In this document: piece after piece, positions 43,294-51,479 of the stretch
Numbering within the stretch: the first letter of the stretch is position 1
How the letters are laid out: every line of letters starts with the position of its first letter
From: Sphaerisporangium rubeum
GTDB taxonomy: Bacteria > Actinomycetota > Actinomycetes > Streptosporangiales > Streptosporangiaceae
Direction: 5' to 3'
Assembly: GCF_014207705.1 (NCBI RefSeq)
Contig: NZ_JACHIU010000001.1
Coordinates: forward strand, 62,001-126,000
Length of the DNA stretch: 64,000 nt
Made by a program: the position numbers and the translations under genes
Notes under the pieces: generated by a model
The model's database searches: none
The model's input: only the letters and a program-made list of their open reading frames with translations
Told to the model about the DNA's origin: nothing

Positions 43294-43402
43294 CCCACCC
43301 GCGGAAAGTGACGACTCCCCTGCTCTGTGGGATTTGGTCGGAATATGGTGGCCATGCTGTGCGTCTGTGACCTTGGCCGTCTCCGGGTCGTACAGTGGGC
43401 CC

Positions 43403-44080
43403 GTGGCCGATTCGACGCCGAGAGCGCGTGGGGGAGAGAAGACCCGGCAGGTCATCGTCGAGACGGCCCTACGCCTGTTCAAGGAACGGGGATATGAGGC
43501 GACGACGATGCGGGTCATCGCCGCGGAGGCGGGTGTCTCGGTGGGGAACGCCTACTACTACTTCTCCTCCAAGGAGCAGTTGATCCAGGCGTACTACGAC
43601 CAGGCGCAGTCCGAGCACGAGGCCGCCTGTGCCGGGTTGCTCGCCACCGAGCGTGCCTTCGGGGTGCGGCTGCGCGGGGTGCTGCGGGCCTGGGTCGAGG
43701 TGTCCGAGCCGTACCACGAGTTCGCGGTGAAGTTCTTCAAGCACGCCTCCGAGCCGGACAATCCGCTCAGCCCGTTCAGCGGTGAGTCGACTCCGGCGCG
43801 GGAGGCGGCCATCGGGGTGTACCGCGCGGTGGTGGAGGGCTCACGGGGCCACAAGATCGACGAGGAGTTGCGGGCCGAGTTGCCGGAGTTGCTGTGGCTG
43901 TCGTGGCTCGGGGTCGTGTTGTTCTGGGTGCATGACGGGTCGGCGGGGTGTGAGCGCACGTACCGGCTGATCGACGTGATGGTGCCGTTGATCGACCGGC
44001 TGGTGGGGTTGTCCCATTTGCCGGGGCTTCGTGGGGTGACGAAGGATTTCCTCATGGCGGTGCGCGAACTGCGGGCCTGA
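43403..44080 (+). CDS. TetR-family transcriptional regulator
   Basis: 225 residues. HTH about 15-60 (GEKTRQVIVETALRLFKERGYEATTMRVIAAEAGVSVGNAYYYFSSKEQLIQAYYDQA), then a helical effector domain. TACAGT ends 6 nt before GTG 43403, so the transcript is probably leaderless; a start further upstream would cross this promoter. Shares its promoter region with the divergent M15-like peptidase gene, a possible target. Ligand unknown. Confidence 0.9.
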   Translation: MADSTPRARGGEKTRQVIVETALRLFKERGYEATTMRVIAAEAGVSVGNAYYYFSSKEQLIQAYYDQAQSEHEAACAGLLATERAFGVRLRGVLRAWVEVSEPYHEFAVKFFKHASEPDNPLSPFSGESTPAREAAIGVYRAVVEGSRGHKIDEELRAELPELLWLSWLGVVLFWVHDGSAGCERTYRLIDVMVPLIDRLVGLSHLPGLRGVTKDFLMAVRELRA

Positions 44081-44220
44081 GGAGCTGTGGGGAGGACAAG
44101 GTCCCGTGAGCACCGCCGCGCGGAACCTGTTCGTGCCGTCCACGAGGGTCATCCCGCTGCCGGCCGTCCTCACCCCGCATACCGTCCGGTTGGTATGGTC
44201 GTGCGGCAGGAGGTGGGCCG

Positions 44221-45180
44221 GTGAAGCGCTGGGGAATCACGATCCCGTTCTCCGACCGGATGATCGCCGAGTCGGGAGACCTTGTGGGCGAGCTCGCCGG
44301 GCTGGGGTACACCGACGCCTGGACCGCGGAGGTCAGCGGCACCGACGGGTTCCTGCCGCTGGCTCTCGCCGCCGGGTGGTCACCGGACCTGCGGCTCGGC
44401 ACCGCGATCGTGCCGGTGTCGACCCGGGGTCCCGGCCTGCTCGCCATGTCCGCCGCCACCATGGCCGACGTCGCGCCGGGCCGGTTCGTGCTCGGCATCG
44501 GCGCGTCGTCCCCTGTCATCGTGGAGCGCTGGAACGCCGGCACGTTCACGGCGCCGTACGGCCGCACCCGCGACACACTGCGGTTCCTGCGCGCGGCGCT
44601 CACCGGGGAGAAGGTGACCGAGCGGTACGAGACGTTCGCCGTGTCCGGTTTCCGGCTCGACCGGGCCCCGAAGGTCGCGCCGCGGATCATGCTTGCCGCA
44701 CTGCGGCCCCGCATGCTGCACCTGGCCGCCGAGGAGGCCGACGGGGCCATCACCAACTGGCTCTCCCCCGAGGACGTCCGCAAGGTGCGGGCCGAGATCG
44801 GACCCGGCACCGAACTGGCCGCACGCCTGTTCGTCTGCGTCAGCGAGGACGCCGACCGGGTCAGGGAGATCGGCAGGCGCATGCTGGCCGCGTACCTCAC
44901 CGTGCCGGCGTACGCGGCGTTCCACGAGTGGCTCGGCCGTGGTGAGACGCTCAGGCCCATGCGCGAGGCCTGGCACGCCGGTGACCGGCGCGCGGCGCTC
45001 AAGGCCATCCCCGACGAGGTGGTGGACGAGCTGATCGTGCACGGCGACGCGGCGACCTGCCGGGCCCGCGTCGGCGAGTACGTCGCGGCCGGTCTGACCA
45101 CCCCCATCCTGGCTCCCATCGCCGTAGGGGAGGTCTCCGTCCCCGAGGCGGTACGGGCTCTCGCCCCGGCCGCGTCCTGA
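44221..45180 (+). CDS. LLM-class F420-dependent oxidoreductase
   Basis: 319-residue TIM-barrel flavin/F420 oxidoreductase. Seen: MKRWGITIPFSDRM, GYTDAWTAEVSGTDGFLPLALAA, RLGTAIVPVSTRGPGLLAMSAATMADVAPGRFVLGIGASS, and RIMLAALRPRMLHLAAEEADGAI, typical of the F420 branch. Substrate unknown. GTG 44221 with GGAGG 7 nt upstream; TATGGT about 30 bp before is a possible -10. Confidence 0.9.
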   Translation: MKRWGITIPFSDRMIAESGDLVGELAGLGYTDAWTAEVSGTDGFLPLALAAGWSPDLRLGTAIVPVSTRGPGLLAMSAATMADVAPGRFVLGIGASSPVIVERWNAGTFTAPYGRTRDTLRFLRAALTGEKVTERYETFAVSGFRLDRAPKVAPRIMLAALRPRMLHLAAEEADGAITNWLSPEDVRKVRAEIGPGTELAARLFVCVSEDADRVREIGRRMLAAYLTVPAYAAFHEWLGRGETLRPMREAWHAGDRRAALKAIPDEVVDELIVHGDAATCRARVGEYVAAGLTTPILAPIAVGEVSVPEAVRALAPAAS

Positions 45181-45287
45181 CCTGGAGTGGAACTCCGCCG
45201 CCACCGCCGCGCGTTAACGAGAAGCACGCGGGGGTAGAGGGCCGGCGGATCCGGTCGCCCCGCGCACGCGGGGACGGAGGACAAGAG

Positions 45288-45677
45288 GTGGCCACGATGG
45301 GCAAGGCTGGACGCGCCGCCGCGACATGGCGGACCTACCGTGAGGTTTCCCGGCCGGGTTCCCCCGGCGTCATGGCTCGGATCAAGGCGTTCCCAAGGAT
45401 GATCGGCGGCACGCTGCGCGGCGAGTACGGCGGCCTGAGCAAGCGCAAGCTGGCCCTCATGGGCCTCGGGATCGTGTACATCGTCTCGCCGATCGACCTG
45501 ATCCCGGAGTTCCTGCCCCTGATCGGCGTCACCGACGACTTCGGCGCCTTCCTGTGGCTGATGGGCTCCCTGCTCGGCGAAAGCGGCCGTTACCTCGACT
45601 GGGAAGGCCAGGTGGTACCCGGCCAGGTCCTCCCGGACGAAGGCCACCGCAAGCCGCCGGTCCCGCCTCGCCACTAG
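45288..45677 (+). CDS. YkvA/DUF1232 family membrane protein
   Basis: 129 residues with the DUF1232 core LSKRKLALMGLGIVYIVSPIDLIPEFLPLIGVTDDFGAFLWLM (two hydrophobic helices around SPIDLIPE). Function unknown. The start at 45288 (GTG, MATMGKAGR) has GGAGGACAAGAG upstream. Stand-alone gene, convergent with the amidohydrolase. Confidence 0.85.
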   Translation: MATMGKAGRAAATWRTYREVSRPGSPGVMARIKAFPRMIGGTLRGEYGGLSKRKLALMGLGIVYIVSPIDLIPEFLPLIGVTDDFGAFLWLMGSLLGESGRYLDWEGQVVPGQVLPDEGHRKPPVPPRH

Positions 45678-45812
45678 ATCCCGGCTCCGGCTGACCGGCA
45701 TTCCCGCTGCCCGCCGTACGGCGGCGCCGATTTCGCCGTGGTGCGTTCTCGCCGTCGCGGCGCCGAGAGTGGGGGGCAGCGACGGGACGGGTGTGCGGTC
45801 AGGGGACGGGGT

Positions 45813-47009
45813 TCAGAGCTCTTCTTGGAGGAGCCAGGCGCGGGAGGGCAGGGGGTGGCCGAAGAGGCGGGCGGCGTTGCCGTAGGCGACTCTGGCTATG
45901 TCGGCTGGGGGGAGGCTGCCGAGGTTGCGGGCCAGGGTTTGCTGGACGTCGGGCCAGGTGGACTCGGAGCGGGGGTAGCCGCTTTCCAGGACGACGTGTT
46001 CGAGGCCTACGGCCAGGCGGACGCCGGAGAGCGCGTGGTCGTCGAGGGTGCCGAAGTAGAAGTTGCGGCGCAGGACCTCGCTGGGTTTGAGGCCGCCTTC
46101 CCAGGTGGCCTCGCCGGCCACGGGGTGGTCGAGAGCGTAGTCGGCGCGCGCGGCGAGCATGGGGACCCAGCCGACGCCGCCTTCGACGATGAGGATGCGG
46201 AGCTTGGGGAAGCGCAGGGGGACGCCGGACCACAGCCAGTCGGCGCAGGCGAACATCGCACTGGCCGGGATCATGGTGGTGATCGCCTCGATGGGGGTGT
46301 CCGGGGACGGGACGGGGGACCAGGACGACGCGCCGGTGTGGAGGCAGACGACGGTGCCGGTCTCCTCGCAGGCCGCGAAGAACGGGTCCCAGTGGCCGGT
46401 GTGCAGCGACGGCAGGCGCAGGCGGGTGGGGAACTCGGGGAACACGACCGCCTTGAAGCCGCGCGCGGCGTTGGCCCTGATCTCCTTGGCGGCGACCTCG
46501 GGGTCGGGCAGCCACGGCAGCTGGAGCGCGATGATGCGCTCGGGATAGGTGCCGGCCCACACGTCGCAGTGCCAGTCGTTCCACGCGCGGATGAGGGCGA
46601 GGCCGAGGTTCTGGTCGCGGGTGCGCGCGAAGGCCATGCCGGACTGCACGGCGAGCATGCCGGGGAAGTTGACGGCGGCCCAGATGCCCGCGGTGTCCAT
46701 GTCCTTGACGCGGGCCTCGATGTCGTAGCAGCCGGGACGCATCTCCTCGAACCGCACCGGGTCGAGGGTCCACTGCTCGCGGGGGAGACCGGCCCCGGCG
46801 TCCAGCCCGACGCAGGGGTAGGTGGTGCCGCCGTACCGCCAGACCTGGTGGCCGGCGTCGGTCTCCACGACCTTGGGGGCCGCGTCGGCGTACTTCTCCG
46901 GCAGGCGGTCCTCGAAGAGGTCGGGGGGCTCGATCAGGTGATCGTCGACGGAGATGATCACATAGTCGCGCCGCCTGGGCTCGGGGTCAGGGGGCAGCGA
47001 TGTGTTCAC
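45813..47009 (-). CDS. Amidohydrolase family protein
   Basis: 398 residues, amidohydrolase-2 (decarboxylase-like) TIM barrel. The metal site begins with ISVDDHLIEPPDLF, where the usual D-x-H is D-D-H; VFPEFPTRLRLPSLHTGHWDPFF, VVCLHTGASS, ILIVEGGVGWVPML and VLESGYPRSESTWPD follow the family order. Substrate unknown. GTG 47009 is preceded by a promoter whose -10 TACGGT ends 6 nt upstream, so leaderless; a longer frame upstream lacks similarity. Confidence 0.87.
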   Translation of the reverse strand: MNTSLPPDPEPRRRDYVIISVDDHLIEPPDLFEDRLPEKYADAAPKVVETDAGHQVWRYGGTTYPCVGLDAGAGLPREQWTLDPVRFEEMRPGCYDIEARVKDMDTAGIWAAVNFPGMLAVQSGMAFARTRDQNLGLALIRAWNDWHCDVWAGTYPERIIALQLPWLPDPEVAAKEIRANAARGFKAVVFPEFPTRLRLPSLHTGHWDPFFAACEETGTVVCLHTGASSWSPVPSPDTPIEAITTMIPASAMFACADWLWSGVPLRFPKLRILIVEGGVGWVPMLAARADYALDHPVAGEATWEGGLKPSEVLRRNFYFGTLDDHALSGVRLAVGLEHVVLESGYPRSESTWPDVQQTLARNLGSLPPADIARVAYGNAARLFGHPLPSRAWLLQEEL

Positions 47010-47015
47010 GAGCAA

Positions 47016-47045
47016 ACCGTATGCCGCACGAATAACACGAGACAA
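47016..47045 (-). promoter_or_regulatory. Promoter of the amidohydrolase gene
   Basis: On the minus strand TTGTCT (47040-47045), 18-bp spacer, TACGGT (47016-47021), then 6 nt to the GTG start: a leaderless arrangement. Confidence 0.45.
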
Positions 47046-47184
47046 GCTGGGAGGTCTCCGGTTGGTATCCGTTCGCGCGCGGAGCGGTGACCTGGTGTCA
47101 GTGGGTGACTGCCCGAAATTATGACGAATTCCGGACAAGCACTGTCAATGCACTCATCATTGATGGCACGTTCCCATGGAGGGC

Positions 47185-48003
47185 TCAGGGCCCAGGGGTC
47201 ACTGACGTGGTCGCCGAGGACTCCGCAGGGGACTCCTCGGGTGGGCCGGACCTGCCTTCCTGCAGGTCGCGGGCCTCGCGGCGGATCAGCATGAACCAGC
47301 CGCCGATCGCGATGCCGATGAACAGCCACCACTGCACGCCGTACGCGAGGTTGAGCCCGCCGCCGGACCCGGTGTCGGGTTCGGGTACCAAATCGGGGGC
47401 CGCGGTCGCGGCGGGCTTCTGCTCGGTCAGCTCCACGAATCCCCCGAAGAGCGGATACGGCAGACGCTTGGCGATGCCGGGGGTGTCGATCAGCAGGACC
47501 TGGCCGGGAGGCAGGCCGGGGAGGTCGGTGATTCCTGTGCTGTCTTCTGTTTCAGCGGGACGTAGCCGGCCGGTGATACTTACCTGACCGGCAGTCGGTG
47601 GCGGCACCTCCGGCGGGGTCTCGGCGGTCGGTCCCATCGGCACCCAGCCCCGGTTCACCAGAACCGCGGGTCCACCCGGCGTGACCAGCGGGGTCAGCAC
47701 GTAGTAGCCCGGCATGCCCTTCTGCACGCGGCGCCTGACCAGCAGCTCGTGGCCGGGGTCGTAGGTGCCGGTGGCCGTGACGCCGCGGAACCGCAGGTCC
47801 TGCGGTACGGCCGCACCAGGCTGATCGAGCCGTTCCAGCGGCACCGGTGTGGCGGCGATGTTCCTGCTCGCCAGATCGCTCGACGCGGACCGATCCTCGA
47901 ACCGGCCGAACTGCCAGCGTCCCAGCAGCACGAAGCACGGGATCAGCACGAGGACCAGCAGGTGAAACGCCAGCCAGCGGGGCTTGAGGAGGAACCGGTA
48001 CAC
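47185..48003 (-). CDS. SURF1 family protein (cytochrome oxidase assembly)
   Basis: 272 residues with N- and C-terminal membrane helices (about 12-30 and 228-246) flanking an extracytoplasmic domain. Seen: LGRWQFGRFEDR after helix 1, DLRFRGVTATGTYDPGHELLVRRR, GYYVLTPL, VLVNRGWVP and the C-terminal NLAYGVQWWLFIGIAIGGW, all SURF1 marks. Helps insert haem a into cytochrome c oxidase. GTG 48003 with TAGGCT 6 nt upstream, probably leaderless. The last ~25 residues are acidic and low complexity. Confidence 0.93.
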   Translation of the reverse strand: MYRFLLKPRWLAFHLLVLVLIPCFVLLGRWQFGRFEDRSASSDLASRNIAATPVPLERLDQPGAAVPQDLRFRGVTATGTYDPGHELLVRRRVQKGMPGYYVLTPLVTPGGPAVLVNRGWVPMGPTAETPPEVPPPTAGQVSITGRLRPAETEDSTGITDLPGLPPGQVLLIDTPGIAKRLPYPLFGGFVELTEQKPAATAAPDLVPEPDTGSGGGLNLAYGVQWWLFIGIAIGGWFMLIRREARDLQEGRSGPPEESPAESSATTSVTPGP

Positions 48004-48041
48004 GCTCTCAGCCTAGGCAGGACCACCGCCGGTCCGTGACA

Positions 48042-48077
48042 CGGCCACCGGCGGCGCGGATCGGTCGCCGGTGGCCG
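48042..48077. repeat. Perfect 12+12 bp inverted repeat in the SURF1/VC0807 divergent region
   Basis: CGGCCACCGGCG and CGCCGGTGGCCG, 12-nt spacer, about 40 bp upstream of the SURF1 start. Role unknown; a smaller palindrome ATGACGTACCGTCAT lies at 48166-48180. Confidence 0.5.
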
Positions 48078-48258
48078 CCGCGAGTTCCGGAGCGCGACGG
48101 GGCCCGGCACGCGTCGTCCGGGAGCGGTCCAAGATCTTTGCGAACGGGTCGCGGCGAACGGGACCATGACGTACCGTCATTGAGGCTTCGTCCCCCAGAG
48201 GCCCCTGTTTCACTCCCCGGCACCCCGCCGGTCCGCCCCTCCGGGAGCCCCCGCAACG

Positions 48259-48924
48259 ATGACCCTCACCTCCCTCGTGCCTCTTCCCGGTACGCGGCAC
48301 GTCGAACTGCCCCGGCTGTCGGTGCTCGTACGGCACGCGGTGCCGCGCGTGCTGGAAGCCATGATCCTTCCGGTGGTGGTGTTCTACGCGGGGCTGCTGG
48401 TCGCCGGGGTCACCGGCGGGCTGGTCATGGCGGTCGCGTGGGTGTACGGCGGGGCCGCGCTGCGGCTGGCACGCCGTGAGACGGTGCCGGGCACGGTGCT
48501 GCTCGCGATGCTGGCGATCACGGCCAGGGTCGCGCTCGCGCTGATCACCGGCGACCTGGTCGTCTACTTCCTCCAGCCGACGCTCGGCGTCTTCTGCGCG
48601 GGCTTCGCCTTCCTGACCACCGCGGGTGCGAGGCGTCCCCTGATCGAGCGGGTGACCACCGATCTCGTGCCGCTGCCGGGCCATCTGGTCGGCCATCCGC
48701 GCATGCGCCGCCTGTTCGTCCACCTGTCGGTGTTGTGGGGGGCCGCGCAGTTCGTCAACGGCACGCTGAGCCTCTGGCTGCTTTTCAGCGAGCCCATCAA
48801 GACCTATCTCATCGTCCGCACCGCCGCGGTGGCCGTGCTGATGCTCGCCGCGGCCCTCGTCACGCTGTTCGCGTTCCGCCGGGTGCTGAACGCCGTGCAG
48901 CGCGAGCAGGCCCTGGCGGGTTAG
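48259..48924 (+). CDS. VC0807-like integral membrane protein
   Basis: 221 residues with about six hydrophobic helices. Segments MILPVVVFYAGLLVAGVTGGLVMAVAWVYGGAALRLARR and FLTTAGARRPLIERVTTDLVPLP match the VC0807/intracellular-septation-like family by pattern; FVNGTLSLWLLFSEPIKTYLIVR is also typical. Function unknown. No obvious ribosome site before ATG 48259. The stop overlaps the convergent HxlR gene by 4 bp. Confidence 0.78.
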   Translation: MTLTSLVPLPGTRHVELPRLSVLVRHAVPRVLEAMILPVVVFYAGLLVAGVTGGLVMAVAWVYGGAALRLARRETVPGTVLLAMLAITARVALALITGDLVVYFLQPTLGVFCAGFAFLTTAGARRPLIERVTTDLVPLPGHLVGHPRMRRLFVHLSVLWGAAQFVNGTLSLWLLFSEPIKTYLIVRTAAVAVLMLAAALVTLFAFRRVLNAVQREQALAG

Positions 48925-49415
48925 CCGGCCAGCCGCCGCGCGCCGGGACCGGGTCGCGGGGTGACCTCGCGGGGTGAGGGCACCTCATGGCCCTCCTCGC
49001 ACACGAGCCGGCCGCTGATCGGCGCGCCGCAGTCGCGGTGGGTGAGGATCACCGGGGGGCCTTCGGGGTCGGCGAGGTAGCGGTCGCCCCAGTGCATGAG
49101 GCTCACCATGATCGGATAGAGGTCGCGGCCCTTCTGCGTGAGGCGGTACTCGTCACGGCGGCGGCTGCCGGGCTCTCGGTAGGGGACCTTGCTGAGCAGG
49201 CCCTCGTCCACGAGCCTGGCCAGCCTGGCGCTGAGCACCTGACGCGGGGCCCCGGTGCTCGCCTGCATGTCCGCGAAGCGGCGGACGCCGCTGAAGGCCT
49301 CACGCAGCACGAGGAAGGTCCACTTCTCGCCGACGACGGCGAGGGTGCGCTCGATCGAGCAGTTCTCCACTCGGAAGACGTCACGCTCGGGCATGGACGA
49401 ATCGTAGGTCGTCAT
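48921..49415 (-). CDS. HxlR-family transcriptional regulator
   Basis: 164 residues; winged helix (about 10-105): FRVENCSIERTLAVVGEKWTFLVLREAFSGVRRFADMQ with the HxlR-typical Cys, then LSARLARLVDEGLLSKVPYREPGSRRRDEYRLTQKGRDLYPIM. ATG 49415 has AGGAGGAAC directly upstream, better than an earlier in-frame GTG. Cys in the N-terminal helix and two near the C-terminus could sense thiol-reactive compounds (inference). Divergent from a GNAT gene, a possible target. Confidence 0.9.
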   Translation of the reverse strand: MTTYDSSMPERDVFRVENCSIERTLAVVGEKWTFLVLREAFSGVRRFADMQASTGAPRQVLSARLARLVDEGLLSKVPYREPGSRRRDEYRLTQKGRDLYPIMVSLMHWGDRYLADPEGPPVILTHRDCGAPISGRLVCEEGHEVPSPREVTPRPGPGARRLAG

Positions 49416-49506
49416 GTTCCTCCTCCCCAACCGTGCTTCACCACCCTGCCTCCGATCGTGCTAAGTCTAGTTGACAGACTCAGGTCGGGTCCGGGACCCT
49501 GAGTCC

Positions 49507-50031
49507 ATGCTGGGAACTCAGGTGCGGTACCAGGGTGTGTTACCCCCTCCGGTCGCCACGCAGGCGCCGGTCGTCGAGATCCGTCCGGTGCGCATGGACG
49601 ACGAGGAACGGGTCGCCGTCTTCATGGCGGGCCTGTCACCCCACACGCTCACCCGCCGCTTCTTCACCGGATGCAGCCGTCCGGACCGCAGGCTGGTCCG
49701 CGCGCTGATCGCCGCCGGTGACCGCAGGGACGTGCTGCTCGCCGTGGACGGCGAGGAGCGCGTGCTCGGTCACGCCATGGGCTTCCTGCGTGACGGCACC
49801 ACCGAGATCGCCGTCATGGTGGCCGACGAGTGGCAGGGCCGAGGCGTCGGCTCCCGCCTGGTGCGCGCGCTGCTGCGCAGGGCCGTCGCGAACGGCGCGC
49901 GCGAGGTCGGCATGGACGTGATGGGGGACAACCGCAGGGTGCTCGCCATGATCAAGCGGCACTGGCCCGGGGCCCGCATGCGCGTCGAGGCCGGCACTGT
50001 GGAGGTCACCGCGCTCATCGGCCCGCTCTGA
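49507..50031 (+). CDS. GNAT-family N-acetyltransferase
   Basis: 174 residues. N-terminal VEIRPVRMDDEERVAVFMAGLSPHTLTRRFF, acetyl-CoA loop VADEWQGRGVGSRLVRALLRRA and MDVMGDNRRVLAMIKRHW resemble the GNAT domains linked to protein-lysine acetyltransferases of the Pat type, here without a cyclic-nucleotide or ACS-like domain. Substrate unknown. ATG 49507 is the first plausible start downstream of a TTGACA element; the ribosome site is weak. Confidence 0.85.
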   Translation: MLGTQVRYQGVLPPPVATQAPVVEIRPVRMDDEERVAVFMAGLSPHTLTRRFFTGCSRPDRRLVRALIAAGDRRDVLLAVDGEERVLGHAMGFLRDGTTEIAVMVADEWQGRGVGSRLVRALLRRAVANGAREVGMDVMGDNRRVLAMIKRHWPGARMRVEAGTVEVTALIGPL

Positions 50032-50102
50032 GCCGGACGCGAGCTGTTCTCACGTGACCGCTCTGGAGGCCGGTAGAATGGGGGCGCCTCCAGCGCGGTT
50101 TG

Positions 50103-50117
50103 CAGAACAAGGTTCTG
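50103..50117. promoter_or_regulatory. Candidate TetR operator
   Basis: CAGAAC-AAG-GTTCTG palindrome, 19 bp before the TetR-family start at 50137 and downstream of a TAGAAT -10-like hexamer (50073-50078) that itself lies inside a CTGGAGGC/GCCTCCAG inverted repeat (50063-50093). Confidence 0.4.
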
Positions 50118-50136
50118 TTGAGTCACCATTGACTTC

Positions 50137-50727
50137 GTGAAGAGCCCGAAGAACGGCCGCGACGGCCGCACCCGCATCATCGAGGGAGCGCTGCGCCGGT
50201 TCAGCCAGGACGGCGTGTCGGCCACCACCCTCGCGAGCCTGCGCCAGGAGAGCGGCGTGAGCGTCGGCAGCTTCTACCACCACTTCACCAGCAAGGAACA
50301 CGTCTTCGGGGTCCTCTACGCCGAGATCCAGAGCATGTACCAGCGGGCCTTCATCGACGAGCTGCGTCGGCACGAGAGCGCGCGCGACGGCATCGAGGCG
50401 ATCGTGGCCATGCACATGGCGTGGTGCGGCAAGCACCCCGAGCGGGCCCGCATCCTGATCAGCGAACGGCCGCCGCGCCGCGAGGAGCCCGGCGGCCCCG
50501 AGGTCGCCGAGGCGCGGCGCGCGTTCTTCCGTGAGGTGGCCGACTGGTGGCGTCCCCACATGAAGGACGGCGTGCTGCGGCCGGTCGCCCCCACGATGTG
50601 CTACGTGCTGTGGCTCGGCTCGGCCACAGAGATGTGCCGCCTGTGGTTCTCCGGCGCGCACCAGCCGACGCCGGAGGAGATCCAGGGCCTCTGCCAGGCG
50701 GCCTGGACCAGCCTGCGCGTGCCCTGA
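50137..50727 (+). CDS. TetR-family transcriptional regulator
   Basis: 196 residues. HTH about 8-55 (GRDGRTRIIEGALRRFSQDGVSATTLASLRQESGVSVGSFYHHFTSKEHVFGVL), then a C-terminal effector domain with several Trp and Cys (MAWCGKHPERARILI, PTMCYVLWLGSATEMCRLWF). GTG 50137. Probably autoregulated through the palindrome just upstream. Ends 5 bp from a convergent zinc-ribbon gene. Confidence 0.9.
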   Translation: MKSPKNGRDGRTRIIEGALRRFSQDGVSATTLASLRQESGVSVGSFYHHFTSKEHVFGVLYAEIQSMYQRAFIDELRRHESARDGIEAIVAMHMAWCGKHPERARILISERPPRREEPGGPEVAEARRAFFREVADWWRPHMKDGVLRPVAPTMCYVLWLGSATEMCRLWFSGAHQPTPEEIQGLCQAAWTSLRVP

Positions 50728-50731
50728 CCCG

Positions 50732-51055
50732 TTACGTACGCGACGGCGAGCGGTGCGCGAGCCGGTTCAGCCGGGTGTGCACGTGCCAGACGTCCTTGTC
50801 CAGGCAGATGTCGAGCCGCAGGTCCTGGCGCTGGCGGCGCAGGCCCGGCACCTGGAAGCGGTCCTGCACGTCGAACCGGCCACGCCGGGGGTAGCCGAAG
50901 CCCAGCGCGTCCGGTAGGACGCGTAAATCATCCCGGTTGCCGCATCGGGGACATGTCCACGCGACCAGATCCATGCCGCGGTTGTAGTCGTGGCAGGCGA
51001 GGAAGAACTCGTCGGGCCGGAACCGGGACTCGCACGCGAAACACGGGATCAGCAT
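50732..51055 (-). CDS. Small zinc-ribbon-like protein, unknown function
   Basis: 107 residues. Two Cys pairs, CFACESRFRP and CPRCGNRDD, about 30 residues apart look like a zinc ribbon; the second half is basic (RFQVPGLRRQRQDLRL and RLNRLAHRSPSRT) and could bind nucleic acid. ATG 51055 has TAGGAG 8 nt upstream. No family recognised. Confidence 0.68.
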   Translation of the reverse strand: MLIPCFACESRFRPDEFFLACHDYNRGMDLVAWTCPRCGNRDDLRVLPDALGFGYPRRGRFDVQDRFQVPGLRRQRQDLRLDICLDKDVWHVHTRLNRLAHRSPSRT

Positions 51056-51479
51056 CGATCCGCTCCTAGGACCATCTCGGGGCGGGCTTTTACGCTCCTT
51101 TGATATCGGTACCCACTTGACTCGTGCTTGCGAACCGCTTATCCCACCCGGCACCCCAGCTATGTCCGGCTGACCTGGGTGGACAGTCCCGTTTATCCTG
51201 CGTTGATCCGTCGTTGAGCAGGGCCGGGGACCCTCGGATGCAGGCACGGAGATTGGGGGTTCGAGATCCGTGCCATGTCCCGGCCGGTCGTCATCGTCAG
51301 GCGGCCCGGCCGCCGCGAGGTCGCCATCCGGTAGGCACCGGGCCCCCTGGCACCCCGCGGCGGCTGACGGCCGGCCGGGCACCTGATCGAGCCCCGTTCG
51401 GCGAAAAGGGACGCCATAGATGATCAATCATGTGTGGATGACACGCATCGACGACGAGCCCGGCTGGGACGTACAGGAC
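51056..51479. other. 424-bp intergenic region without a supported gene
   Basis: Between the SARP stop and the start of the zinc-ribbon gene. Holds one 8+8 bp hairpin (GGCACGGA/TCCGTGCC, 51243-51274) whose loop resembles a tRNA T-loop (GGGTTCGAGATCC), but no tRNA can be folded around it. An open frame from 51420 runs antisense into the SARP gene and is not convincing. Confidence 0.5.

Noticed and set aside
43249-43340. ydaO/c-di-AMP riboswitch before the M15-like gene
   Set aside because: Leader lacks the conserved riboswitch core; only the hairpin is supported.
49464-49480. AGTCT/AGACT repeat as HxlR operator
   Set aside because: Arms of 5 bp only, too weak to call.
51243-51274. tRNA-like T-loop sequence in a hairpin
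   Set aside because: No acceptor, D or anticodon arms can be built around it.
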